A program made the translations under genes and the position numbers. DNA of 64,000 nt. Origin: CAYSSJ01 sp964433675. GTDB taxonomy: Bacteria; Cloacimonadota; Cloacimonadia; Cloacimonadales; TCS61. The stretch spans positions 62,001 to 126,000 of the forward strand of contig CAYSSJ010000004.1 of assembly GCA_964433675.1 (NCBI GenBank). Reading direction: 5' to 3'. Of the stretch, positions 16,409 to 24,207 are shown in pieces. The first letter of the stretch is position 1; every line of letters starts with the position of its first letter. The notes below the pieces were generated by a model. That model saw only the letters and a program-made list of their open reading frames with translations, was not told the DNA's origin and made no database searches.

Positions 16409-16433
16409 ACTTCAAGTTAATATAAAGGTTGTT

Positions 16434-18152
16434 ATGGAAAAAAGATGGAAATTGATGGAAATTTTGGATGATTCAGCTCTCAGTTGGAAGCAGCAGATCG
16501 CTTCCCATTTGAAATGCCCCGATTTGATAGCTGAATTATTAGTAAGAAAAGGATTTCAATCTGTAGAAGATATAAATAATTACTTCAAACCTTCCCTGTC
16601 CAATATCAGCAGTCCATTTATGTTCAAAGATATGGAAAAAACGGCTGATCGGATAGTCCATGCTATCAAAGAGATGGAATATATCACCATCTACGGTGAT
16701 TATGATGTGGATGGTACTACATCGGTTGCATTGCTGTATCTGGGGCTAAAAAAAATAGGTGCGTTGGTAGATTATTATATCCCGCATAGGATGATAGATG
16801 GCTACGGTCTCTCTTTCAGCGGTATAGATCAGCTCAAGGATAGAGGTACCAACTTGATTATCAGTGTGGATTGTGGTATCAATGCAAATGAAGAAGTAGA
16901 GATGATCAACGATCTGGGGATAGACATCATCGTTACCGATCATCACAATCCCAAGAATTCTCTACCTCCCGCCTATTCGATTATCAATCCCAAACTACCC
17001 GATTGCGGCTATCCTTACAAGGAGTTAGCCGGAGTGGGAGTGGCATATCAGCTACTGATGGCAGTGTATAGAAAGCTGAATCTGGGAACAGAAGAATTGG
17101 TGCAAAAATATGTCGATCTGGTCGCTTTGGGCACAATAGCCGATATCGTTCCTTTGACCGGTGAAAACAGGATCTTTGCTAGCATTGGTTTGGAGAGGCT
17201 TCTCAAGAAAAATAATTATGGACTCAATGCTTTGATCAAGATCGCCGGCTTATCTCTGAAGGAACTCAATACAGCCGATATAGTTTTTGGTATAGCTCCG
17301 CGTATAAATGCAGCTGGTAGGATGGGCAGCGCCATTCGTGCCGTAGAGCTGATGGTTTCCAACGATGTGACTACCAGCGGAGAATTGGCAGAGATAATCG
17401 AGCGGGAGAACTCGCTGCGACAGCAGATTGATCAGCAGACTTTTCAGGAAGCATGTGAGATCATCGAGAAGAAATATAAGGATATGGACGAGACAAATAT
17501 CATCGTGGTCTCATCGGATAACTGGCATCCGGGAGTGATCGGGATAGTGGCATCCAAATTGGTAGAAAAGTACTATCGTCCCACCATACTGATAACCTTC
17601 AAAGATGGGATTGGAAGCGCTTCGGGTAGAAGTGTGGCAGATTTCGACCTATTTAAGGCAGTACTTTCTGTCGATCAGTATTTGGAGAATTTCGGCGGAC
17701 ACAAATATGCGGTCGGATTATCGCTCCTGCCGGAATATGTGGATATAGTCGAAAACAGATTGGGTAAATATGTAAGAGAACATATAACTACCGAACAGCT
17801 TATCCCACCCCTTACTGTAAATGCTAAGCTCGAACTGTACGAAATAAATGAGAATTTGATGGAATGGTTGGCGAAATTTGCACCCTACGGTCCGGGCAAT
17901 ATGCGTCCTACCTTTTATACGGAAAAAGTGATGGTAGTCGGATTTCCCTACAATGTCGGCAGGAATCATTTGAAATTGAAAGTGGTAAAAGATGGTTGTA
18001 TGCTCGATCTGATCGGCTTCAATATGGGAGATTTTCTTCCCATGCTTCGCAAAGGCTCTTTTATAGATATTGCCTACTCGCTGGACATCAACACTTGGCA
18101 AGGTAAAACGACCATCCAAGGTAAACTGAAGGATATCCATTTTGCAAGGTAA
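16434..18152 (+). CDS. recJ: Single-strand-specific exonuclease RecJ
   Basis: 572 residues from the ATG at 16434, which has AAAGG 5 bp upstream; an in-frame ATG at 16359 would lie within rnpB and is rejected. DHH-family motifs: 'YGDYDVDGTTS' near 79, 'SVDCGINANEE' near 140, and 'VTDHHNPKNSLP' near 163. DHHA1 segment: 'GVIGIVASKLVEKYY', then 'GSASGRSVADFDLF' and 'GGHKYAVGLSL'. A C-terminal OB domain follows. RecJ degrades single-stranded DNA 5' to 3' in recombination and mismatch repair using Mn2+/Mg2+. Length matches the core type. The lipoprotein gene that follows overlaps its end by 11 bp. Confidence 0.95.
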   Translation: MEKRWKLMEILDDSALSWKQQIASHLKCPDLIAELLVRKGFQSVEDINNYFKPSLSNISSPFMFKDMEKTADRIVHAIKEMEYITIYGDYDVDGTTSVALLYLGLKKIGALVDYYIPHRMIDGYGLSFSGIDQLKDRGTNLIISVDCGINANEEVEMINDLGIDIIVTDHHNPKNSLPPAYSIINPKLPDCGYPYKELAGVGVAYQLLMAVYRKLNLGTEELVQKYVDLVALGTIADIVPLTGENRIFASIGLERLLKKNNYGLNALIKIAGLSLKELNTADIVFGIAPRINAAGRMGSAIRAVELMVSNDVTTSGELAEIIERENSLRQQIDQQTFQEACEIIEKKYKDMDETNIIVVSSDNWHPGVIGIVASKLVEKYYRPTILITFKDGIGSASGRSVADFDLFKAVLSVDQYLENFGGHKYAVGLSLLPEYVDIVENRLGKYVREHITTEQLIPPLTVNAKLELYEINENLMEWLAKFAPYGPGNMRPTFYTEKVMVVGFPYNVGRNHLKLKVVKDGCMLDLIGFNMGDFLPMLRKGSFIDIAYSLDINTWQGKTTIQGKLKDIHFAR

Positions 18153-18957
18153 AGTTCCGTTTGTTTTAGCATTTTTGCTCCTTATTTCCTCCTGCGCCAT
18201 GATATCTACTTATGATACGCAAAGGCAACCTGAGGATATGATTATCTTAGATAGAACTTCAGTCTCTTTTCAGATAGAAAAAGCTGTTTATGCAGCCGAT
18301 AGACAAACCTATTATATTTGGGAAGCTGATTCTCAGTTCATCCACATCATCCGTGCCGGCAGACGGATAAATAAGATCGGTGGAATGGGGTTTGATAAGA
18401 GCAATTTCAACAGACTCTCAGATATCTGTATCGGAGCAGACGGCAATCTATATACACTCGATTCATTTTCCAAGACGGTGAAGAAGTTCGATCATAACGG
18501 ACAATGGCTGAGAGAATACAGTTTGGATACCTTACAAGAGCCGATTTTGATGGATATTGGCAGAAATGAGCTGTTCTATATTTTCGATAATATCCAACGC
18601 GAGATAGTGGTGCTGGATATAGAACATGAAGAGGAGCAGTTTCGCTTTGGAAAATTTCAGCTATCCAGACCGAAACAACTGACGAACACGAGAAACTACC
18701 TGCTCATCTGGGATGCAGAGGAGAATAGTACGATGGTGTATGACACTTTCGGTCAGCTTTTGCAGCAGAAAGAGGGTTTTTTTCAGATAGAGAGGGGAAA
18801 TTTCTTTCAGCTTGGCTCTCATAAGATAAGTGATGAAGGATCGGGTAAAACTTTTTTGGCAACTCCGAAGCGGTATCATACCTTTCTTATCAAGAACAGT
18901 GTAGGAGTGCTAACTACGGAAAATGATGTTATCGTTTTCGGGATAAGCTATGAATAA
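18142..18957 (+). CDS. Lipoprotein with NHL/beta-propeller-like sequence
   Basis: 271 residues. The open frame begins with TTG at 18142, overlapping recJ by 11 bp. That start is needed to give a short basic-hydrophobic leader with a lipobox 'LLISSC' (Cys18), so the protein is probably lipidated and periplasm- or membrane-facing. The rest has repeated strands such as 'LSDICIGADGNLYTLDSFS' and 'KKFDHNGQWLREYSL', like NHL or six-bladed propellers. Next is lnt, whose start overlaps its end by 8 bp; lnt carries out the last lipoprotein acylation step. No specific function can be named. Confidence 0.7.
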   Translation: MQGKVPFVLAFLLLISSCAMISTYDTQRQPEDMIILDRTSVSFQIEKAVYAADRQTYYIWEADSQFIHIIRAGRRINKIGGMGFDKSNFNRLSDICIGADGNLYTLDSFSKTVKKFDHNGQWLREYSLDTLQEPILMDIGRNELFYIFDNIQREIVVLDIEHEEEQFRFGKFQLSRPKQLTNTRNYLLIWDAEENSTMVYDTFGQLLQQKEGFFQIERGNFFQLGSHKISDEGSGKTFLATPKRYHTFLIKNSVGVLTTENDVIVFGISYE

Positions 18958-20494
18958 CATCCTGAGCAGATTTTATCGTAAAAAAGAGCTGTTTTATCCG
19001 TTTCTAAGCGCGCTGCTTCTCGGTGTGAGCAGATTACCGCTGCATCTGAACTTTGTAGTCTTCATCGCTTTTGTGCCGCTGCTTATTTTCTTGCAGCGTT
19101 TCGATGATAGAAAAAAAGTCTTCCGTGCCGGATTGATCTTCGGTTTTACCTATACCTTGGTCTGCCTCCATTGGATTGGATTGGTAACTGTTCCCGGGCT
19201 TGCCGGTATATTTATCATAATATCTCTCTATTTTGCCATTTTGCTCTTGCTGATCTCCAAACTAAAGACCCTGCTGCCTAAGCTGCATTTTATCATATTC
19301 ATATTCTTCTGGCTTGCTTTCGAGATCATTCAGAATTATCTGGGTGAGTTCAGATTTGCTTGGTTCAATTTGGGATATGCTTTGGCAGATTATACCGTCT
19401 TGATTCAGATCGGAGAGATCGGCGGTATATATATAGTCTCTCTGATGATACTGATCATAAACATATTGCTCTATCGAATCATACAAACCGGCAGATACAG
19501 ATGGAGAAGTTTCTTGCTACCGATGCTGATAGTCTTGGTGTGGCTCGGATTTGGAATCTATCGCTACAAAACGATAAAATTGGTAGAAACGGGTAAGAAT
19601 ATCGGTATAGTACAGGTAAGCATACCTCAACATCTGAAATGGGAAGAGGAGTATGTGCAAACCACTTTGGATTTATATGAAGAATATACAAAAGCGCTAG
19701 CAGCAGAGCAACCGGATTTGATAATCTGGCCGGAGTCTGCTCTCCCTGCTTATGTAATGCGTGAGCCGAGATTCCGATATTTTGTGGCTGATCTAGCCCA
19801 AGAGCTAAAAACCGATATTTTCTTGGGATTCCCACATTATGAATTTGCCATCGATTATCCGCAGAGATACAAATTTTACAACGCATGCACACGTGTGAAC
19901 AAGCAGGGCATTTTCGATGATCTATATTGCAAGATCATTTTAGTTCCCTTTGGAGAGAGGATGCCTCTTCTATCGGTTTTTCCGGCATTATGGGATTTGC
20001 AGTTCGGACAGGCTAATTTCGAATATGGCATCAAGCAGGTACATTATGATTTGGATGGGTACCGCTACTCACCGCTTATCTGCTTTGAGATTGTCTTTCC
20101 GAGGCTAACTACCCAAATGGCACAAGATGAGGTGGATTTTATCGTCAATATCACCAACGATGCCTGGTTCAAAAGATCTGCCGGTACCTATCAGCATATG
20201 GTGATGGCGAAGTTCAGAGCGGTAGAGACGAGGATGCCGGTTTATAGAGCTGCCAATACGGGGTATTCTGTAATTATCTCTGCCAGGGGGGATATCCAAA
20301 AGCAAACGGAACTATACGAGAAAACTACCATTACTCACCCGCTGGAAATCTATGATGGCAGAAGCATCTATACTCAGTATCTTAACTGGTTGCCCTATAT
20401 TTTTCTTGTCGGCAGTTTGATTTTTATTATTCTGGGTTTGATAATTTTGATAAGGGATAGGATAAATGAGCAGCAAAGAGGAGAAAAGCAGTAA
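18950..20494 (+). CDS. lnt: Apolipoprotein N-acyltransferase
   Basis: 514 residues. Five or six hydrophobic segments fill the first 210 residues, followed by a periplasmic nitrilase-like domain and one C-terminal membrane helix (about 480-502). The catalytic triad is visible: Glu in 'LIIWPESALPAY', Lys in 'YCKIILVPFGER', Cys in 'PLICFEIVFP'; 'NITNDAWF' is also typical. It transfers a third acyl chain to the N-terminal Cys of lipoproteins in the inner membrane. It overlaps the lipoprotein gene before it and the MerR gene after it (29 bp), so the three form an operon with recJ. Confidence 0.95.
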   Translation: MNNILSRFYRKKELFYPFLSALLLGVSRLPLHLNFVVFIAFVPLLIFLQRFDDRKKVFRAGLIFGFTYTLVCLHWIGLVTVPGLAGIFIIISLYFAILLLLISKLKTLLPKLHFIIFIFFWLAFEIIQNYLGEFRFAWFNLGYALADYTVLIQIGEIGGIYIVSLMILIINILLYRIIQTGRYRWRSFLLPMLIVLVWLGFGIYRYKTIKLVETGKNIGIVQVSIPQHLKWEEEYVQTTLDLYEEYTKALAAEQPDLIIWPESALPAYVMREPRFRYFVADLAQELKTDIFLGFPHYEFAIDYPQRYKFYNACTRVNKQGIFDDLYCKIILVPFGERMPLLSVFPALWDLQFGQANFEYGIKQVHYDLDGYRYSPLICFEIVFPRLTTQMAQDEVDFIVNITNDAWFKRSAGTYQHMVMAKFRAVETRMPVYRAANTGYSVIISARGDIQKQTELYEKTTITHPLEIYDGRSIYTQYLNWLPYIFLVGSLIFIILGLIILIRDRINEQQRGEKQ

Positions 20495-20825
20495 ATTTTA
20501 TTATACTATCGGTGAAGTTTCCAATCTATTGGAGATAAAACCGCATGTATTACGCTATTGGGAAAAGGAATTTACCCAGTTGAATCCTCAGAAGAAGTTT
20601 GGCAGGATCAGACGTTATGATCAAAAAGATATCGAAACGATTAAAAAAATAAAGTATCTCTTATATACTCAGCGTTACACTATCGAGGGAGTGAAGAAGA
20701 AACTAAAAGAAATACAGCGTCAGAAAGAGCAATTGGAATTGGATTTTTATGATAGCAAAGATGAGATAAAACAGAGGATAATAAAAAAACTAAAACATAT
20801 AAAGCATATTTTGGATACTGAATAA
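20466..20825 (+). CDS. MerR-family transcriptional regulator
   Basis: 119 residues. The N-terminal winged helix-turn-helix is standard: 'YYTIGEVSNLLEIKPHVLRYWEKEF', then 'RIRRYDQKDIETIKKIKYLL' and 'YTIEGVKKKLKE', followed by a basic coiled coil. There is no Cys-rich effector loop, so metal sensing is unlikely; small single-domain MerR proteins like this are often DNA-architecture or stress regulators. The start ATG overlaps the end of lnt by 29 bp, and a strong terminator follows 8 bp after the stop. Confidence 0.85.
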   Translation: MSSKEEKSSKFYYTIGEVSNLLEIKPHVLRYWEKEFTQLNPQKKFGRIRRYDQKDIETIKKIKYLLYTQRYTIEGVKKKLKEIQRQKEQLELDFYDSKDEIKQRIIKKLKHIKHILDTE

Positions 20826-20832
20826 TAGAAAA

Positions 20833-20856
20833 AAACCCCGCACTCATGCGGGGTTT
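20833..20856 (+). terminator. Intrinsic terminator after the MerR gene
   Basis: AAACCCCGC (20833-20841) pairs with GCGGGGTTT (20848-20856) around a 6-nt loop. It separates the recJ-lnt-merR operon from the convergent Spy-like gene and may act in both directions. Confidence 0.88.
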
Positions 20857-20874
20857 GGTTGTTAGGGGGGATAT

Positions 20875-21378
20875 TTATTTAACTTTTTGAAATCCCGGGC
20901 TATTCCCTCTTTTCCCGGTGTTCTTTTTGAAATCCCGGGACATTCTATCTTTGCCGGGAGTTCTTATGTACTGAGCTTCTTCAGCTTGTTTTTGCTGTTC
21001 GGGAGTGAGGGTTTCCCACAATTCTTTTCGCATATCGATGGAATTCTTTTCAATCAGAGCTTGCTGATTGTTGATCTTAGTGACGATCTTTTTTGCTTCT
21101 GCATAGTTATGCTCTCTGAGTTCTTCTTTCATTTCCAATCTCCACACGTTAATCTCCGAGCGAAGCGGAATATTTTGCTTTTGATATTTGGCACGGATGT
21201 TTCTGATCTGGTTATGTTGATCTACGCTAAGTTCTACATCCGCTAACATTCTGGCGAAAGGAGCCAGATGTGCATTCTCCTGACCGGCATAGCCATCACC
21301 ATGCCCATGTGGTCCATGTGCTATTGCGAGAGAGGCAATAGCTAAGGTTGCGATTATGAGTATGATACTCTTTTTCAT
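20875..21378 (-). CDS. Periplasmic Spy/CpxP-like LTxxQ protein
   Basis: 167 residues. A signal peptide spans about 1-20 ('IIATLAIASLAIAHG') and is followed by a His/Gly-rich stretch that could bind metal. The mature part is helical with a 'LSVDQHNQIRNIRAKYQ' segment and the hallmark 'TLTPEQQKQ' (LTxxQ) near 125. Proteins of this kind are periplasmic chaperones or stress modulators. The ATG overlaps the stop of the preceding gene (ATGA). It is the last gene of the sigma/anti-sigma operon, suggesting it is an output of that stress response. Confidence 0.75.
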   Translation of the reverse strand: MKKSIILIIATLAIASLAIAHGPHGHGDGYAGQENAHLAPFARMLADVELSVDQHNQIRNIRAKYQKQNIPLRSEINVWRLEMKEELREHNYAEAKKIVTKINNQQALIEKNSIDMRKELWETLTPEQQKQAEEAQYIRTPGKDRMSRDFKKNTGKRGNSPGFQKVK

Positions 21379-21803
21379 TTTCTCCTCCTAAGTTCATCTC
21401 TTCTTTGTTTTAAATGTGGTGCCAAGAAAAAATCTTTTGCTTCCTCGGCAGTCATCTGGGCACGAATCTCTATCAAACGAGCGCCCATCTCTCTTTCCAT
21501 CTGCATCTGATTATCTATTAGTTTATCAAGCTGAGCTTCAGCTCTTTGCCTATCGAAATTTTCCGCTTGTAGTAGCTGCAAAAACTCGCGGCGCATTTCC
21601 AGAAATTGTCGGTGTTTGGAAATGATTTGTTCTCTGTGCTTAGATGTATATTCTTTCAGTTCCGGTTTTTCCCACACTGGTGGTCTGAAGTGGTATTCCT
21701 CTGTTTTGCTAACTATTGTGACATGATAGAGATAAGAGAGCACCACGGCAAGGTTGAACGTAAGTGAGATTATCAGTATGATCACCAAAGTTCTATTTCT
21801 CAT
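21375..21803 (-). CDS. Periplasmic heavy-metal-sensor-like protein (ZraP/CnrX type)
   Basis: 142 residues. One N-terminal membrane anchor (about 6-26) is followed by a charged helical hairpin of the sort seen in the 'periplasmic heavy metal sensor' family: 'HREQIISKHRQFLEMRREFLQ' as helix one, then 'AEAQLDKLIDNQMQMEREM' and 'IRAQMTAEEAKDFFLAPHL'. The last part contains the LTxxQ-like 'MTAEEAKDF'. No metal-binding Cys is present, so metal sensing is not shown. It lies between the anti-sigma gene (2 bp gap) and the Spy-like gene (4-bp overlap), arguing for a sensing or buffering role in the same circuit. Confidence 0.65.
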   Translation of the reverse strand: MRNRTLVIILIISLTFNLAVVLSYLYHVTIVSKTEEYHFRPPVWEKPELKEYTSKHREQIISKHRQFLEMRREFLQLLQAENFDRQRAEAQLDKLIDNQMQMEREMGARLIEIRAQMTAEEAKDFFLAPHLKQRRDELRRRK

Positions 21804-21805
21804 GT

Positions 21806-22222
21806 TTATTCTCCTTCAAAATAAAGATAAAAAGATTCTTGAGCAAAAGCCACTTCTTCGTAATTCTGCTTTTCTCTTTGTTCGAAAATCTGTCTGCTGA
21901 TCAGTGTACCACCAGCTAATGAGAGGATTATCGAAGCTGCAATTGCCAGAGAGGCAGCTTTGAGGGCAAAGCGGGGTTGTTTGGATTTGGAAGCTTCATA
22001 GTCTCGAGCATGTTTTATAATAGTAGCTTTGCAATATCCTGGCACTGGAACTTCTTCAAAAGAAGCAAGCTGAGAATTTAGTTTGCACAAAGAGTTAAGT
22101 TCTTGGGTACAATAGGTGCAGTTTTTCAGATGAGAGCGCAAAGCTTTTTGCTTTTTCTCAGAAAGCTCATCATCAAGATAAGCATTGATAAATCTGCTAA
22201 ATCTACATTTCTCAACCTTCAT
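21806..22222 (-). CDS. Zinc-finger anti-sigma factor
   Basis: 138 residues. The N-terminal cytoplasmic domain carries the ZAS motif 'HLKNCTYC' (HxxxCxxC) near 31-38, preceded by 'FINAYLDDELSEKKQKALRSH'. A single membrane helix lies near 84-106 ('LAIAASIILSLAGGTLI'), leaving a short periplasmic tail of about 30 residues. It should hold the adjacent ECF sigma factor inactive. The start overlaps the sigma gene's stop by 4 bp, the classic arrangement for equal expression. The short periplasmic part suggests that sensing is done by the two periplasmic proteins encoded next. Confidence 0.88.
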   Translation of the reverse strand: MKVEKCRFSRFINAYLDDELSEKKQKALRSHLKNCTYCTQELNSLCKLNSQLASFEEVPVPGYCKATIIKHARDYEASKSKQPRFALKAASLAIAASIILSLAGGTLISRQIFEQREKQNYEEVAFAQESFYLYFEGE

Positions 22223-22758
22223 TTTTTTCTCCTTTCATTTATATAGACACCCTCTTTTTTCATTTCCATCATAATTTTTTCTCGGAGCTGTTTTTTTGCT
22301 CTCACTAATTTGGCATCAACGGCAGCGACAGTTGTCATCAATATGGCGGCGATATCTTTGTAGCTCATATTCTGATAAAACTTCATCTCGAGTATAAGTC
22401 TGTCCTTCGGTTTCAAAGTTTGCAGAGCTTTGAGGAGTATCTCATTATCAGGTTCATCCTCAGTTTTTTCTTCAATCATGTTTTCTGCATATTTCGGTTC
22501 GAGCAGGTTTGTCGGTTTTCTTTTCTGCTTTTTGATAAAATTGATCGATTTATGGTAGGCGATACGGAAGAGATAGGTTAGGTAGTAGTTTTGCTCGACG
22601 GTTTCCATTTTTTTATAGAAGGCCAGGAAAACTTCCTGCAAGAGATCTTCGGCGTCTTCTTTATTACGCAGCGATTTCAAAAGATAATTGAAAATTTTCT
22701 TTGCGTCTCTTTCCACGATCTCTTCAAATAAATCTTTCTCCATCCTATCCCACATCAC
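22219..22758 (-). CDS. ECF-type RNA polymerase sigma factor
   Basis: 179 residues at most. Region 2: 'YLLKSLRNKEDAEDLLQEVF' near 26-45; region 4: 'LKPKDRLILEMKFYQNMSYK' and 'MTTVAAVDAKLVRAKKQL' near 113-155. Regions 1 and 3 are missing, as usual for group 4 sigma factors. The start is uncertain: GTG at 22758, ATG at 22755 or ATG at 22743 (starting 'MEKDLFEE'); an AAAGGTGAT site suits the last best in sequence but is rather far. The operon order sigma, anti-sigma, two periplasmic helical proteins indicates an envelope-stress circuit, probably autoregulated. Confidence 0.9.
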   Translation of the reverse strand: MMWDRMEKDLFEEIVERDAKKIFNYLLKSLRNKEDAEDLLQEVFLAFYKKMETVEQNYYLTYLFRIAYHKSINFIKKQKRKPTNLLEPKYAENMIEEKTEDEPDNEILLKALQTLKPKDRLILEMKFYQNMSYKDIAAILMTTVAAVDAKLVRAKKQLREKIMMEMKKEGVYINERRKK

Positions 22759-22891
22759 CTTTTTTTATATAGACAATGTAGGAATACAAATCCTTCGAAA
22801 AAAGTCAAAAAAAATAAAATTCTTGCCAGATATAAGCTATATTTTTTCTTTGCATTTACATAAGAATAATACAGAATTAGAGGTGGTAAAT

Positions 22892-23083
22892 ATGTCTAGA
22901 ATATGTGATATTTGTGGTAAGGGACCCCAGGTTGGCAATTATAGAAGTCATGCTATGAATGCCAACAAGAGAAGATTTTATCCCAATTTGCAAAGAATGC
23001 GAGCCGAAATAGACGGTAAGATCAAAAAAGTAAAAGTGTGCACGACTTGCCTTAAGGGCAACAAAGTGAAGAAGGTAATCTAA
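22892..23083 (+). CDS. rpmB: 50S ribosomal protein L28, zinc-binding form
   Basis: 63 residues from the ATG at 22892, with GAGGTGG upstream; longer in-frame starts would run into the sigma gene's promoter and are rejected. The sequence begins 'MSRICDICGKGPQVGNYRSH' and has 'KKVKVCTTCLKGNKVKKV' at the end. Two CxxC pairs make it the C+ (zinc) type. It is a single-gene transcript closed by a terminator hairpin. Confidence 0.95.
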   Translation: MSRICDICGKGPQVGNYRSHAMNANKRRFYPNLQRMRAEIDGKIKKVKVCTTCLKGNKVKKVI

Positions 23084-23089
23084 GAAAGG

Positions 23090-23107
23090 AAAGACCGATC
23101 GGTCTTT
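23090..23107 (+). terminator. Intrinsic terminator after rpmB
   Basis: A fully palindromic AAAGACC-GATC-GGTCTTT (7-bp stem, 4-nt loop) begins 7 bp after the rpmB stop and runs into TTCTTTTTT. Confidence 0.88.
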
Positions 23108-23164
23108 TCTTTTTTGCCTGAATCGAGAAACCGCAGTATTTTTTTGTAAAAAAGGAGTGAGCTG

Positions 23165-23647
23165 ATGGAACTGAAGATCGAACCTATTGAGATACCCGAA
23201 GGATGCAACATCATTTTTGGGATGTCTCATTTTATCAAAACTGTAGAAGACTTGTATGAGGCATTGGTAAACAGTTTCCCGGGGATAAAATTCGGTTTGG
23301 CTTTTAATGAGGCATCAGGTCCGCGTCTAATCAGGAAAGAGGGGAACGATACCGAGCTGATCGAGATCGCAGTAGAAAATCAAAAGCGAATAGGAGCCGG
23401 TCATACTTTTCTTATTATACTCAGAAATGCATTCCCGATAAGTGTGTTGCCGGCAGTCAAAGCTTGCCGTGAAGTGGTATCTATATACTGTGCCACTGCC
23501 AATCCGGTTCAGGTTGTTTATTGTCAGACTAATCAAGGTAGAGCCGTATTGGGAGTAGTGGACGGTTATTCACCCAAAGGGATCGAATTGGATACTGATA
23601 TCAAACAAAGGAAGAAATTTCTACGGGATATTGGTTATAAACGCTGA
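23165..23647 (+). CDS. Adenosine-specific kinase family protein
   Basis: 160 residues, soluble. It matches the small family named adenosine-specific kinase from archaeal homologues: 'IPEGCNIIFGMSHFIKTVEDL', 'FGLAFNEASGPRLIR', 'IGAGHTFLIILRNAFPI', 'IYCATANPVQVV' and 'RAVLGVVDGYSPKGIE' are all in place and the length is normal. The name comes from structural and ligand work on archaeal members; the biological reaction in bacteria is not well settled. AAAGGAG precedes the ATG. The thpR start overlaps its stop by 1 bp, so it heads the thpR-recA-recX-NIF3 operon. Confidence 0.88.
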   Translation: MELKIEPIEIPEGCNIIFGMSHFIKTVEDLYEALVNSFPGIKFGLAFNEASGPRLIRKEGNDTELIEIAVENQKRIGAGHTFLIILRNAFPISVLPAVKACREVVSIYCATANPVQVVYCQTNQGRAVLGVVDGYSPKGIELDTDIKQRKKFLRDIGYKR

Positions 23648-24204
23648 TGAGAATATTCATTTCCTTAGAATTGCCCGAAGATTTCAAACAAGAGATACTA
23701 AAACTCTCTTCCGAGCTTCGTAGTCTCTGTCCCTATCAGATTAAGTGGGTAGAGTCGGAAAATCTGCACATCACCTTTCTCTTTATCGGCGAGACAAAAT
23801 CTGAAAATGTCGAAACCGTTACCAAAATGTTGGAGGATCGTTTATCCAAACTTGATATTCAAACATTTAGCAAACCGCAGCTGGAGATCATACCCAAAAG
23901 AGATCCACGTATTCTATGGGTAGCGCTGGAAAATGAATCCGAAGCTATCCACAACGTATGGCAGCGCATCAAAAGAGATCTAAAAAAGTATGGTTTCGAG
24001 CTCGATAAGAAACCGCTAAGATTTCATGTCACTTTGGGACGGATAAAGAAAAAACTACCTGTTGATTTTATCAAAGAAATTTTGACCAGAGAGATCGAAA
24101 ACAGAGATATTTATGTTGACAAGATAACATTATACGAGAGTGTATTGAAACCTGAGGGGCCACAGTATTATGAGTTGGCTCATTACAATTTAACAAAGGA
24201 GTGA
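23647..24204 (+). CDS. thpR: RNA 2',3'-cyclic phosphodiesterase
   Basis: 185 residues. Two HxT motifs define the 2H phosphoesterase family: 'LHITFLFIG' (His41) and 'FHVTLGRIK' (His near 127). The N-terminus 'MRIFISLELPEDFK' is typical. It opens 2',3'-cyclic phosphates on RNA; the older name is 2'-5' RNA ligase. It starts on the TGATG overlap with the previous gene and ends 3 bp before recA, the common bacterial order thpR-recA-recX. Confidence 0.93.
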   Translation: MRIFISLELPEDFKQEILKLSSELRSLCPYQIKWVESENLHITFLFIGETKSENVETVTKMLEDRLSKLDIQTFSKPQLEIIPKRDPRILWVALENESEAIHNVWQRIKRDLKKYGFELDKKPLRFHVTLGRIKKKLPVDFIKEILTREIENRDIYVDKITLYESVLKPEGPQYYELAHYNLTKE

Positions 24205-24207
24205 ACT

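Noticed and set aside
16359..16433. N-terminal extension of RecJ
   Set aside because: These codons overlap the conserved 3' part of RNase P RNA; the ATG at 16434 has a ribosome site and starts the conserved protein.
18142..18957. Frameshifted continuation of recJ
   Set aside because: The overlapping frame has its own lipobox signal and propeller-like body, and RecJ is already full length.
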